The notes beneath the pieces are model-generated. The model made no database searches. It was given only the letters and a program-made list of their open reading frames with translations, and was not told the origin of the DNA. Below are positions 17,120-25,032 of a DNA stretch of 64,000 nt, piece after piece. Location of the stretch: the NCBI GenBank assembly GCA_963825625.1, contig CAWGUF010000037.1:1-64000 (forward strand). Reading direction: 5' to 3'. Every line of letters begins with the position of its first letter. Position 1 is the first letter of the stretch. The DNA comes from CAMDPA01 sp963825625. Lineage in GTDB: Bacteria; Pseudomonadota; Alphaproteobacteria; Rhizobiales; Hyphomicrobiaceae. Position numbers and translations under genes: made by a program.

Positions 17120-18760
17120 TCAGATCAGCGACCATTGTCTGAACGCCAATGCCCAGATGAAAATCAGGGCGTTGGCGATTGCGTGTGAGGCTACCGCATC
17201 GCTGAGGCGACCGCTGCGCACCATGACAAGGGCGAACACGGCGCCGGCGATGGCGCCGGACAGCCAGCGGTCATGCAACAGGCCAAACAAGGCGGAGCTG
17301 ACGATAAGCGACATCAGGGAAAGCTGCGTCAGCGGCACCTTGTCGAAGTTGCTGGAGAGAAGCCGCCGGTACAAATAGCCTCGGAAGGCGAGCTCCTCGG
17401 CGACCGGGACCAGCACGATCGTTCCCAGGCCGCGCACCAGTAGCCACACAGCGGCGAGCTCTGGGCCAATGCTTGCGAGCCAGCGGGCGAGTTCGGTGGC
17501 AGACGAGGGTGCGGGATCGGTTGCGATCCAGACTGCGCCCACAATGATCCCTGAAAGAGCCGCTTCCTTCGATACTTTGAGAGAGAAGTTGCCGTAGCTG
17601 TGCCGCAGTGCCCAGAGGGCAAGGGCAACGGCGGCAGCCTTCAGTATGTAGGCGGGCTGATTGTGCGGTGCGGTTGCCGACATGATCATGCTGCCCAGCA
17701 TCAAGGCGATGAAGGGCACCAGGTATCTGGCGGTTGGCGAGGCGTCGTGAAACGCGGGCTTGGATGCGGCCGCGGCGGATGGTGAAGCCACGGGCTTGTG
17801 GATGAACGCCCAGCTGCGGGCCAGCACCATCAGGCAGATTGAGACCAGTAAGAACGTGATCCAGCCGGCCTGGGAATGAAATCCGTTGACGGCAATTTGT
17901 GGGGAGACATGCGCGCCGAGCGAGGTGAGCGCGGCAATTCGGACGGAGTTCAATAGCCAGATGGTCGCGAGACCAAGCGGGTAGAGCAGGTAGGCGGCGG
18001 GAAAGCGCAGTTCCGAGCGGAAGACCCACAAGTAGATAGTGAGGAATGTGGTGATCAGCGCAATGCCCTCATGGCCACCGCAGCCGGCTTCCACGATGAT
18101 GGTGAAGTGACCGATGGTGATCGTTCTGGCTGCGACGTCGAGCACGACATCGGGCTCGTAGAGGCGAAGGATGCCGGCAGTTAGATGCAAAGTCGCACCG
18201 GCAAGCTGCGGCCAGATCAATAATGCGGCTTCGGCCAGCATGGTTGCTAGGAAGCCGGCGAGGACAGCCCATGCCAACTTGGTCCGCCATATCACTGCAA
18301 TGCGCCAAAGTCCGCGCAAAGGCACGTCGATGCGCAGCAGAGATATCGCAACGGCGGCAAGTAGAGCGGCGTAAGGTATCCAGACGATCAAGGCAGAGCT
18401 GGCAGGGCCGGTGGCATGGACCGTGATGGCCATGCTCGAGATCGCCATCAGGGCGAACAGGAGGAGATTGACGAGCAGCGGTCCCAGCGGTGCGTGCCTT
18501 GCTCGCTCGGATGACCAGGCGGCCGCAAATGCACGCCGTTCGGACCAGATGAGCACAGCAAAGATCGCCGCAGCCGCCGCCGCCCAGCGGACGCTCATCA
18601 GGGCATAGGTGATAGGATTAGCATAGCGCGCCTCGGCGCCTTGGAAATTCAGCAGCCACTTGAGGACGATCAGCTCGATCGCGATGAGGCAGATCCAAGC
18701 GACGGTGCGGGTTGCTGTGGCAGGGCGGGCGCGCGGCAGCGTGTGCTGAAGGGTGGTCAT
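17120..18760 (-). CDS. xrtE: Exosortase E fused to a CPBP-type intramembrane protease
   Basis: 546-residue polytopic membrane protein. The N-terminal exosortase domain has the catalytic Cys227 in EAGCGGHEG, Arg274 in NSVRIAAL and His295 in GFHSQAGW. The C-terminal domain is a CPBP/Abi protease with the Glu-Glu motif EELAFRGYLYRR (455-456), His496 in FGLLHDRW and His526 in SHAIANAL. This fusion is the architecture known as exosortase E/protease of the VPEID-CTERM system, and the cognate sorting signal is encoded 78 bases upstream on the same strand. The start is taken at ATG 18760; GTG 18781 is possible. Expected to cut VPEID-CTERM substrates in the inner membrane. Confidence 0.93.
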   Translation of the reverse strand: MTTLQHTLPRARPATATRTVAWICLIAIELIVLKWLLNFQGAEARYANPITYALMSVRWAAAAAAIFAVLIWSERRAFAAAWSSERARHAPLGPLLVNLLLFALMAISSMAITVHATGPASSALIVWIPYAALLAAVAISLLRIDVPLRGLWRIAVIWRTKLAWAVLAGFLATMLAEAALLIWPQLAGATLHLTAGILRLYEPDVVLDVAARTITIGHFTIIVEAGCGGHEGIALITTFLTIYLWVFRSELRFPAAYLLYPLGLATIWLLNSVRIAALTSLGAHVSPQIAVNGFHSQAGWITFLLVSICLMVLARSWAFIHKPVASPSAAAASKPAFHDASPTARYLVPFIALMLGSMIMSATAPHNQPAYILKAAAVALALWALRHSYGNFSLKVSKEAALSGIIVGAVWIATDPAPSSATELARWLASIGPELAAVWLLVRGLGTIVLVPVAEELAFRGYLYRRLLSSNFDKVPLTQLSLMSLIVSSALFGLLHDRWLSGAIAGAVFALVMVRSGRLSDAVASHAIANALIFIWALAFRQWSLI

Positions 18761-18837
18761 GATCAGTGGATGTCGCCACACCGAGGCATCGCCTCAGCGT
18801 GGCGGCTTACTCCGAGTAACGGCGTTGGCGCGTGACT

Positions 18838-19014
18838 TCAGCCCTTGAGGCGATCGTAGGCAATCATGCCGACGGAGACCAATACGGCAACGGCTGAGAG
18901 GCCCGCAGGGCCATCGATCTCAGGAACCTCACAGATCCATTTCAGTGCAGAAGCCGAGGGCACGTACCACATCACCATAGTCGCGGCGAGTGCCAGACGG
19001 GACACAACTCGCAT
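18838..19014 (-). CDS. VPEID-CTERM sorting-signal protein (58 residues)
   Basis: A very short gene behind AAGGAG eight bases before ATG 19014. The product has a signal peptide (RVVSRLALAATMVMWYVPSA), then only about eight residues, then the tripartite C-terminal sorting signal: the CEVPEIDGP motif at residues 28-36, a transmembrane helix (LSAVAVLVSVGMIA) and the basic tail YDRLKG. It is the obvious substrate of the exosortase E gene that follows in the same orientation. After signal-peptide removal almost nothing but the sorting signal is left, so the released peptide would be under ten residues unless the signal peptide is retained. Confidence 0.9.
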   Translation of the reverse strand: MRVVSRLALAATMVMWYVPSASALKWICEVPEIDGPAGLSAVAVLVSVGMIAYDRLKG

Positions 19015-19262
19015 AGTATCTACTCCTTGGAACGCGAGAGTCAGATACTAAAGTTCCGTTAATGAGGGGCGGTGGTCAAACTCAACGTAAACAATCGGTT
19101 AATTCCAATTTCTACCATGAAATCTGAGGATTCTCGTTGGTGGCTCAACTAACAGTCCCAGGGGCAACCGGGCGCGATTTCTCTCGCCCAGTCTCGAGGC
19201 GGACAATCTGATGGCGACCTATATCGCGGTGCCTTCCTGCATGCGTGGCTGGGATGCCCGCA

Positions 19263-20450
19263 CTAAATGGGGTCGCCGGCGCCGTAGAGCCACTTCGTCG
19301 ACTTCAGCGCCTCCTCAGGCGTGCGCTCCTGGAAGAATTGGTCGCGCAGCTCGGCGACTACGCCCGCGGCGTGATAAAATTGGCCGTAGACGCGCGAATT
19401 CGTCTGGATGCGGGCGCAGCGCAGGTAGCGTTTCTGGTTATAGCGCGTGAAGGCGCCGTTGATGTCGTCCGGCGTCTGGCTCAAGTCGTGCGCAAGCTGT
19501 ACAGCATCCTCGGTTGCCATGTTTGCGCCCTGCGCCAGATACTGCAGCGTCGGGTGAGCTGCGTCGCCGAGCAGCGTTACGAGCCCTTTGGTGTAGGTCT
19601 TGATCGGCTCGCGATCGCACAGCACCCACATCTTCCAGGTCTCGATTTTCTGGAGCAGCCGCAAGACCTCAGGCCGTTGACCACGGAAGTGCGCTTCCAT
19701 CTCCGAGTAGCTTGCTTCGACGTTCCAGCCTTCCTCGTAGCGGTCGGAATGGAACACTGCGACCAGATTGTAGAGCTCGCCGCGGCGCAGGGGATAATGC
19801 ACGAGATGGGTGCGGGGGCCGGCCCACAGCACCACATCGCCGCCCCACAGGTCCTCGGGGACCTCGTTGCGCGGCAGCACGGCGCGGAAGGCGATATGGC
19901 CAGATACGCGTGGCGCACCATCGGCGACGATCGACTGGCGGATCTTCGACCACAAGCCGTCGCAACCGATCAAAGCACGGCCTTCGACCTTGCCAGCCTG
20001 GCCTAGTTGGGCCACGACGTGGTCGCCGTTGTCCTCGTAGCCCACGACCTCCGTTGCCTTGAACAGCTTGATCAGTGGATTCGCATCGGCTTTTCGCAGC
20101 ATGCACTGATGCAGGTCGGCGCGGTGCACGACCGCATAGCGCTCCTGGTAGTGTTTGGGGAAAATTTCCTTGACCGGTACGCGGGTAATCACGTGACCAT
20201 CGAGTGCGTCGCGCATTACGAGGGCATCGGGAAACCAGGAGATGTCGAGCACCTCCTGCTTGATGCCGAGGCGATCGAGAGCGCGAACAATGTTTGGGCC
20301 GAGTTGGATGCCAGCGCCGATCTCGGCGAACTCGGGGGCTTGCTCGTAGACATGCACTGGCCAACCGTTGTCCGCGAGGGCAATGGCTGCAGCGATGCCG
20401 CCGATGCCGCCACCGACGATGATGAAGGGTAGATCCTTGGCCGTGCTCAT
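19263..20450 (-). CDS. FAD monooxygenase, 3-hydroxybenzoate 6-hydroxylase-like
   Basis: 395-residue class A flavoprotein hydroxylase. FAD-binding FIIVGGGIGGIAAA at the N-terminus, the DG motif in LIGCDGLWSKIR, and the FAD/ribityl site GDAAHPTLQYLAQGAN, whose LQYLAQG text resembles 3-hydroxybenzoate 6-hydroxylases. Would use NADH and O2 to make gentisate. The adjacent upstream gene is a maleylpyruvate isomerase-like GST, which supports the gentisate route. Salicylate-type substrates are an alternative. Confidence 0.85.
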   Translation of the reverse strand: MSTAKDLPFIIVGGGIGGIAAAIALADNGWPVHVYEQAPEFAEIGAGIQLGPNIVRALDRLGIKQEVLDISWFPDALVMRDALDGHVITRVPVKEIFPKHYQERYAVVHRADLHQCMLRKADANPLIKLFKATEVVGYEDNGDHVVAQLGQAGKVEGRALIGCDGLWSKIRQSIVADGAPRVSGHIAFRAVLPRNEVPEDLWGGDVVLWAGPRTHLVHYPLRRGELYNLVAVFHSDRYEEGWNVEASYSEMEAHFRGQRPEVLRLLQKIETWKMWVLCDREPIKTYTKGLVTLLGDAAHPTLQYLAQGANMATEDAVQLAHDLSQTPDDINGAFTRYNQKRYLRCARIQTNSRVYGQFYHAAGVVAELRDQFFQERTPEEALKSTKWLYGAGDPI

Positions 20451-20488
20451 GGTTTGCGTGTCCTGAGGTGAGTGCTCTTGATTGCGGC

Positions 20489-21115
20489 TTATTCTGCGTC
20501 GGGTTGGTTCTCGGGGAGGGCGTCCTGGAATGCCTTGACGCCTTTGCAGGCTTCCTCTGCTTCGAGCAGACGGGTGAAGGCAGAAATGTCGGCGCGGAAC
20601 CTGCGGGCATTGACGAACTGGGGTACCAGGCAGATGTCGGCCAGGGTCGGCTCGGTGCCGAAGCAGAATGGGCCAGGCTCGTTGGCGATCAGGGCATTGG
20701 CTGCGCGCAGGCCGATCTCGATGGTTTCCTTGGCCCAGGTCTTCTCGTCATGGCCGAGTGCCTTGATACGGTTCAGGACGCCGAGGTTCTGGATGGGGTG
20801 GGTGTCGGCGGCTATCGACAGAGCAAACGCGCGGATCCTGGCGCGGCGGGCCGGGTCCTTGGGCAGCAGCGGCGGGTTGGGGTGAGTTTCCTCAAGCCAC
20901 TCCATGATGGCCAATGACTGGGTGAGAACCGTGCCATCCTCCAACACAAGGGCAGGTACCAGGCCCTGCGGGTTGAGCTTCATGTACTCGGGCGCTTTCT
21001 GCTCGCCTTTGACAAGGTGGCGCGACAGGTGCTCAACCTCGATGCCCTTCATGTTGAGAGCGATGCGAACGCGATAGGCGGCGCCGGAGCGGAAATAGCC
21101 GTAGAGCTTCATCAT
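20489..21115 (-). CDS. Maleylpyruvate / maleylacetoacetate isomerase (zeta-class GST)
   Basis: 208 residues. MKLYGYFRSGAAYRVRIALN is the glutathione-binding SxxxxRVRIAL motif of zeta GSTs; NPQGLVPALVLEDG and LTQSLAIMEWLEE complete the thioredoxin-fold domain; the C-terminal helical domain ends with ALPENQPDAE. Upstream of the FAD monooxygenase by 38 bases on the same strand. In a gentisate pathway it would isomerise maleylpyruvate to fumarylpyruvate. No gentisate dioxygenase or fumarylpyruvate hydrolase is in the window. Confidence 0.85.
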   Translation of the reverse strand: MMKLYGYFRSGAAYRVRIALNMKGIEVEHLSRHLVKGEQKAPEYMKLNPQGLVPALVLEDGTVLTQSLAIMEWLEETHPNPPLLPKDPARRARIRAFALSIAADTHPIQNLGVLNRIKALGHDEKTWAKETIEIGLRAANALIANEPGPFCFGTEPTLADICLVPQFVNARRFRADISAFTRLLEAEEACKGVKAFQDALPENQPDAE

Positions 21116-21342
21116 GGGTGTATTCTGCCTGAGGTTGGATGCAGGACCTTCGGGGGACGTTGCTCCGAGACGGAGTGCGCCCCTAATTGAACGCAGCCGG
21201 GCGGGAAGTGCAACCGAGAGCATCGTCGCGCGGTGGAGCAGGGCGGAAGGCGGGATCCCGGTTCGGGGCGTGTAACGGCTTGCGCGGGACGAAATAGCCT
21301 GCACAATGCAGACGAAACCAGACGAGAGGCAGGAGAGCCCGG

Positions 21343-21666
21343 ATGCGCGGACCTCACGACGTCGGCGGGTTGCCGGCAGGCCCGGTGGATAGAGACGACC
21401 ATCTTCCGGATCAGTTGGAGAAGCAGGTTGATGCGCTCGCCATGCTGATGGCGGCGAAAGGCATCTCGCGGGTCGACGAGATGCGAATGAATATCGAGAA
21501 CATCGGGCACGACGCCTACAATAATCTCGCCTACTACGACAAATGGACGTCCGCCCTAATGCGCATCCTGGTGGATAAGGCTGTCGTCACGCAGGACGAC
21601 CTCGATGCCAAGGTGAAGGCAATCCGCAAGCGGTTGGCCGATACCGGCAAGATCGAGCAAGGCTGA
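21343..21666 (+). CDS. Nitrile hydratase beta-subunit N-terminal-domain protein, copy 1
   Basis: 107 residues corresponding only to the helical N-terminal half of nitrile hydratase beta (or a thiocyanate hydrolase small subunit). It begins MRGPHDVGGLPAG, as beta subunits do, and keeps DEMRMNIENIG, whose Arg aligns with beta-Arg52 that contacts the oxidised metal-ligand cysteines, and the AYYDKWTSALMRILVDK helix. Start ATG 21343 behind AGGAG. It opens a four-gene tandem; copy 2 follows after 81 bases. Confidence 0.87.
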   Translation: MRGPHDVGGLPAGPVDRDDHLPDQLEKQVDALAMLMAAKGISRVDEMRMNIENIGHDAYNNLAYYDKWTSALMRILVDKAVVTQDDLDAKVKAIRKRLADTGKIEQG

Positions 21667-21747
21667 AGCGGACAGGCAATTGCACGGAACGGCGATTGTG
21701 GCACAATGGCTGAGCCGGATTTCTCGAACTGGAAGGAGAGCAGATCC

Positions 21748-22092
21748 ATGCGCGGACCGCACGACGTGGGTGGGCTGGATGCCGGGAGTGTCGATACGGG
21801 GACGCACGACCTGACGTTCTGGGAAAAGCAGATCGACGGCATCAGAGCCGTGGTGGGGGCCAAGGGCATCTATCGGACCGATGAGAACCGGCGCTTCGTG
21901 GAAAGCCTGGGCCATGAGGCGTACGACAAGATGAGCTACTACGAGCGCTGGACGGCGGCGTTGATGCGTGGTCTGATCGAGAAGGGCGTGTTGACGCAGG
22001 ACGAGATCGACGCACGCGTGAAGGTCGTGCGTCAGAGGTTGGAAAAGACCGGCGAGCTGGAGATGCCGGAGGGAGGGGCGAAGGCACCATGA
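21748..22092 (+). CDS. Nitrile hydratase beta-subunit N-terminal-domain protein, copy 2
   Basis: 114 residues, a paralogue of the preceding gene: MRGPHDVGGLDAG, DENRRFVESLGHEAYD with the Arg52 equivalent, SYYERWTAALMRGLIEKG. The start chosen is ATG 21748 after AAGGAG, matching copy 1; ATG 21706 gives 14 extra residues. The stop overlaps the next start (ATGA), so this copy is translationally coupled to the C-terminal-domain gene and is the likelier partner of it. Confidence 0.87.
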   Translation: MRGPHDVGGLDAGSVDTGTHDLTFWEKQIDGIRAVVGAKGIYRTDENRRFVESLGHEAYDKMSYYERWTAALMRGLIEKGVLTQDEIDARVKVVRQRLEKTGELEMPEGGAKAP

Positions 22093-22370
22093 GCGGCGAA
22101 TACAAGAGTGGCGAGAGGGTCAAGGTGCGCGAGGATTATCCGATCGGGCATTTTCGCACGCCCGTATTCATTCGCGGCAAGGAAGGCGTGATTACGCGCA
22201 AGTTCGGAGATTTCGAAAATCCCGAGCTTCTGGCGTATGCCTTGAAGGGGCCGAAGAAGGGGCTCTACGAGGTACGCTTCAAGCAGACCGATCTGTGGCC
22301 AGACTATGCAGGCTCCCCATACGACACGCTGGATATCGACATCTACGAGCATTGGCTCGAAAAGGTCTGA
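22089..22370 (+). CDS. Nitrile hydratase beta-subunit C-terminal (SH3-like) domain protein
   Basis: 93 residues equal to the beta-barrel C-terminal half of nitrile hydratase beta. Motifs: GERVKVREDYPIGHFRTP, FIRGKEGVITRKFG (holding the equivalents of the second active-site Arg), YEVRFKQTDLW and the end LDIDIYEHWLEKV. Separate genes for the two beta domains resemble thiocyanate hydrolase and toyocamycin nitrile hydratase organisation more than ordinary nitrile hydratase. Confidence 0.88.
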   Translation: MSGEYKSGERVKVREDYPIGHFRTPVFIRGKEGVITRKFGDFENPELLAYALKGPKKGLYEVRFKQTDLWPDYAGSPYDTLDIDIYEHWLEKV

Positions 22371-22393
22371 GGAGACCGGAAAGGATTCGGGGT

Positions 22394-23077
22394 ATGGCAC
22401 ACGATCATTCGCACGACGATCACGACCACGGGCACCACGATCATCATCATGATCACGGGCATGGTCACAATCATGCGCCGCCGCAGCCGGACGACAAGGT
22501 GCACAGCTACTATCAAATTCTCGGTGTCGCGATGAAGGAGCTCTTGATAGACAAGGGCGTGGTGACGGCGGACGAGGTGCGTGCGGCGATCGAGAGGCGG
22601 GACTCCATCACGCCGGCGAATGGCGCGAAAGTCGTGGCCAAGGCATGGACCGACCCTGCCTACAAGCAGCGATTGCTGGAGAATGGCAACAAGGCGATCC
22701 AGGAAGTCGGTAGCCAGATGGCGACGACGCATCTGGTGGCGGTCGAGAACAAGCCTGGGCTGCATAACGTCATCGTGTGCACACTATGCTCCTGCTATCC
22801 GCGCGACCTGCTGGGCATACCACCGTCCTGGTACAAGAGCCGCGACTACCGTGCCCGGGTGGTGCGAGAGCCGCGCGCGGTTTTGGCCGAGTTCGGGACA
22901 ACGCTGCCGAACGAGACCGAAATTCGTGTGCACGATTCGACAGCCGACATGCGGTATCTCGTTATTCCCCAGCGGCCCGATGGCACCGAGGGCATGAGCG
23001 AGGAGCAGCTTGCCGAGCTGGTGACGCGCGACTCGATGATCGGTGTGAGCCTGGCAAAGACTCCGGCAAAGCATTGA
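22394..23077 (+). CDS. Nitrile hydratase alpha / thiocyanate hydrolase gamma subunit with His-rich N-terminus
   Basis: 227-residue catalytic subunit. The metal-claw motif VCTLCSCYP (Cys129, 132, 134) is of the cobalt type (Thr after the first Cys). The core AWTDPAYKQRLLENGNKAI and LGIPPSWYKSRDYRARVV is standard. The first 27 residues hold 14 histidines, a metal-loading tail that ordinary alpha subunits lack. No separate activator gene is seen, so the tail may serve cobalt delivery; that is inference. The substrate (nitrile, thiocyanate or other) is undecided. Confidence 0.9.
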   Translation: MAHDHSHDDHDHGHHDHHHDHGHGHNHAPPQPDDKVHSYYQILGVAMKELLIDKGVVTADEVRAAIERRDSITPANGAKVVAKAWTDPAYKQRLLENGNKAIQEVGSQMATTHLVAVENKPGLHNVIVCTLCSCYPRDLLGIPPSWYKSRDYRARVVREPRAVLAEFGTTLPNETEIRVHDSTADMRYLVIPQRPDGTEGMSEEQLAELVTRDSMIGVSLAKTPAKH

Positions 23078-23859
23078 GGCTCGTCGTTACGGCTTGGCTT
23101 TGCATACGGCAATGGCGGCAGTGGCCGGCATTCGTGGTGCTCGCGGTGCTGTGGCTTTCGCACTCGCTTGGCGGGCAGGCGCGCGCTGAGCAGGTATGCC
23201 CGAGGGTGCCGTCAGAGACCAGTAAGCTCGTCATGGTCTGGCCTTCTCCCGAGGCAAAAGAGGCCGTGCATAAGGCGCAGATTTTCGCATTGGAGCGCAA
23301 CAAGGCTTCGGGCGCATGGCGGGTTGCACTGGTTTCGGCGGCCGTTGTGGGGCGTAATGGCTTCGGTTGGGGAGTGGACAGTCTATGGCCCGGCCAGCAG
23401 CCGGGACCGGTCAAAGAAGAAGGGGATGGACGGACGCCTGCCGGTATGTGGCGGCTGGGACGCCCGTTCGGCTTCGAGCCGCGCGGACTATCGAATTATC
23501 TCCGGCTGGCGGCGGAGCAGACGTTCTGCGTCGATGAACCGGGATCGGTGCAATACAATCGGATCGTTACGCGCAGCAGCGTTCCGCCGCGCACCAGCGG
23601 CGAGGAGATGTGGCGCATTCCCGAATACCGCGCCGGGCTCCTGATCGACTACAATCCGGCAGGTCAGAAGCGGGCCGGTTCGTGCATCTTCGTGCATGTC
23701 TGGCAGGGACCGGACAAAGGAACCGCAGGGTGCGTTGCCACGGACGAGACCACTGTCAGATGGTTGCAGCAGTGGACGGCGGGGGAGAATACGTTAATCG
23801 CCATTCGTCCCGACATGGATACGGCACGCTGGCGGAATTGCCTCGGCAGGGTGGAGTAG
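23074..23859 (+). CDS. L,D-transpeptidase-like (YkuD superfamily) exported protein
   Basis: 261 residues. TTG 23074 overlaps the preceding stop (TTGA) and gives a signal sequence with core FVVLAVLWLSHSLGG followed by AxA-type residues; GTG 23131 is a fallback. The C-terminal part has the catalytic signature with His in SCIFVHVWQ and Cys in GTAGCVAT; preceding text EGDGRTPAGMWRLGRPFG is typical of the DUF/YkuD branch lacking a separate substrate domain. Periplasmic peptidoglycan or other cross-linking role; the linkage to the nitrile hydratase genes may be only positional. Confidence 0.8.
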   Translation: MRLVVTAWLCIRQWRQWPAFVVLAVLWLSHSLGGQARAEQVCPRVPSETSKLVMVWPSPEAKEAVHKAQIFALERNKASGAWRVALVSAAVVGRNGFGWGVDSLWPGQQPGPVKEEGDGRTPAGMWRLGRPFGFEPRGLSNYLRLAAEQTFCVDEPGSVQYNRIVTRSSVPPRTSGEEMWRIPEYRAGLLIDYNPAGQKRAGSCIFVHVWQGPDKGTAGCVATDETTVRWLQQWTAGENTLIAIRPDMDTARWRNCLGRVE

Positions 23860-24025
23860 GTTTGCGCTGCGCTCGGTAAAGCGGACGTCAGAGTGAGTTG
23901 CTCAGTGCCGGTTCGGGCTGGTCAGTGCCCGAGAACGAAACTGCGTTCCAAAAGCGATTCCGACAGGTGACATCCGCCTCGGGTTGCGCCTAGTATCGGC
24001 CGGGAGCAGATGCAAGGAGCGAGTC

Positions 24026-24874
24026 ATGGCCATCTCAATCCAACCCGTTCATCCGGTCATCGGTGCGGAGATCAAGGGTGTCGATCTCTCGAAGCCGGTC
24101 GATGCGGAGACCGTTGCCGCAATCCGCAAGGCGTTCGACGAGCACGTGGTGGTGGTGTTCCGCGGGCAGGACCTGGACGAGGCGGCACACATCAAGGCCG
24201 GTGAGATCTTCGGAAAGGTCGTGCAGCGCAAGAAGCCGCCGGTGGGCAACCTGCCGGGCGGGGAGTGGGACACGCCGTTCATGCTGGTGACAAACATCGT
24301 TGAGAACGGCAAGTCGATCGGCTCGTTCGGCGATGGCGAAATGTGGTTTCACCACGATACGAGCTATCATCCCGAGCCCAACCGGGCGACGCTGCTCTAT
24401 GCGCAAAAGCTGACGACGTGGGGCGGAGAGACCTGCTTCTCGAACATGTATGCTGCCTACGACAAGATTCCGCGTGATTTGCGCGACAAGCTCGAGGGGC
24501 GGAAAGTACTGCAGATGCACGATTACAAGAGGCGCGAGCGGCTTGATCTCGACACGGTCGATCTGTCACAAATTCTGCACCAAGAGCAGCCGTTGTTCAT
24601 TACGCACCCGGCGACGGGAAGGAAGGCTCTTTACGTGTCGCGCCTGATGTCGGCCCGGATCGAGGGGCTGAGCAGGGCGGAGAGCGAGGAGGCGCTCAAC
24701 ATCCTGTTCGATATTTCAGAGGATCCTTCGATCGTCTACGAGCATAGCTGGTCGCTCGGCGACCTGGTGGTGTGGGACAACTACTGCTCCATCCACGCGC
24801 GAAAGGATTTTCCGCGTGAAGAGCCGAGGCTCATGCGTCGCATCACGATCGAAGGCCAAAGAATGAGTTTCTAG
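24026..24874 (+). CDS. TauD/TfdA-family Fe(II)/2-oxoglutarate dioxygenase
   Basis: 282 residues, start ATG 24026 six bases after AAGGAG. Iron ligands are visible as H109-x-D111 in WFHHDTSYH and His257 in WDNYCSIHARKDF, and the 2-oxoglutarate Arg in LMRRITIEG near the end. GAEIKGVDLSKP and HVVVVFRGQDL are standard family text. Likely substrates are taurine, alkylsulfates, aryloxyacetates or carnitine-like compounds; nothing nearby decides. Confidence 0.9.
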   Translation: MAISIQPVHPVIGAEIKGVDLSKPVDAETVAAIRKAFDEHVVVVFRGQDLDEAAHIKAGEIFGKVVQRKKPPVGNLPGGEWDTPFMLVTNIVENGKSIGSFGDGEMWFHHDTSYHPEPNRATLLYAQKLTTWGGETCFSNMYAAYDKIPRDLRDKLEGRKVLQMHDYKRRERLDLDTVDLSQILHQEQPLFITHPATGRKALYVSRLMSARIEGLSRAESEEALNILFDISEDPSIVYEHSWSLGDLVVWDNYCSIHARKDFPREEPRLMRRITIEGQRMSF

Positions 24875-24880
24875 AGCTTC

Positions 24881-24896
24881 GTGCGATAAATCGCAC
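24881..24896 (+). terminator. Weak hairpin after the dioxygenase gene
   Basis: GTGCGA-TAAA-TCGCAC, a six-pair stem seven bases past the stop; a T-rich stretch (ATAATCTTTT) follows some ten bases later. Possible terminator only. Confidence 0.35.
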
Positions 24897-24991
24897 TCGC
24901 TCTATAATCTTTTCGCTCGCGGGCCGCACAGGCCTTCGGTCTGGCCCTCCAGGCAACCGCCACACCAACCCTGCGCGCAGATACCTGCAAT

Positions 24992-25022
24992 CCTCAGGTT
25001 CGACCACAAGTCAAACCTGAGG
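24992..25022 (-). terminator. Hairpin after the LuxR-type regulator
   Basis: CCTCAGGTT and AACCTGAGG form a perfect 9-bp stem with a 13-base loop, eleven bases past the regulator stop. No T run follows, so termination is uncertain. Confidence 0.45.
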
Positions 25023-25032
25023 TTATCCGGTA

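Noticed and set aside
21343..23077. Firm call as thiocyanate hydrolase
   Set aside because: Split beta domains fit, but substrate-determining residues cannot be judged without a structural alignment.
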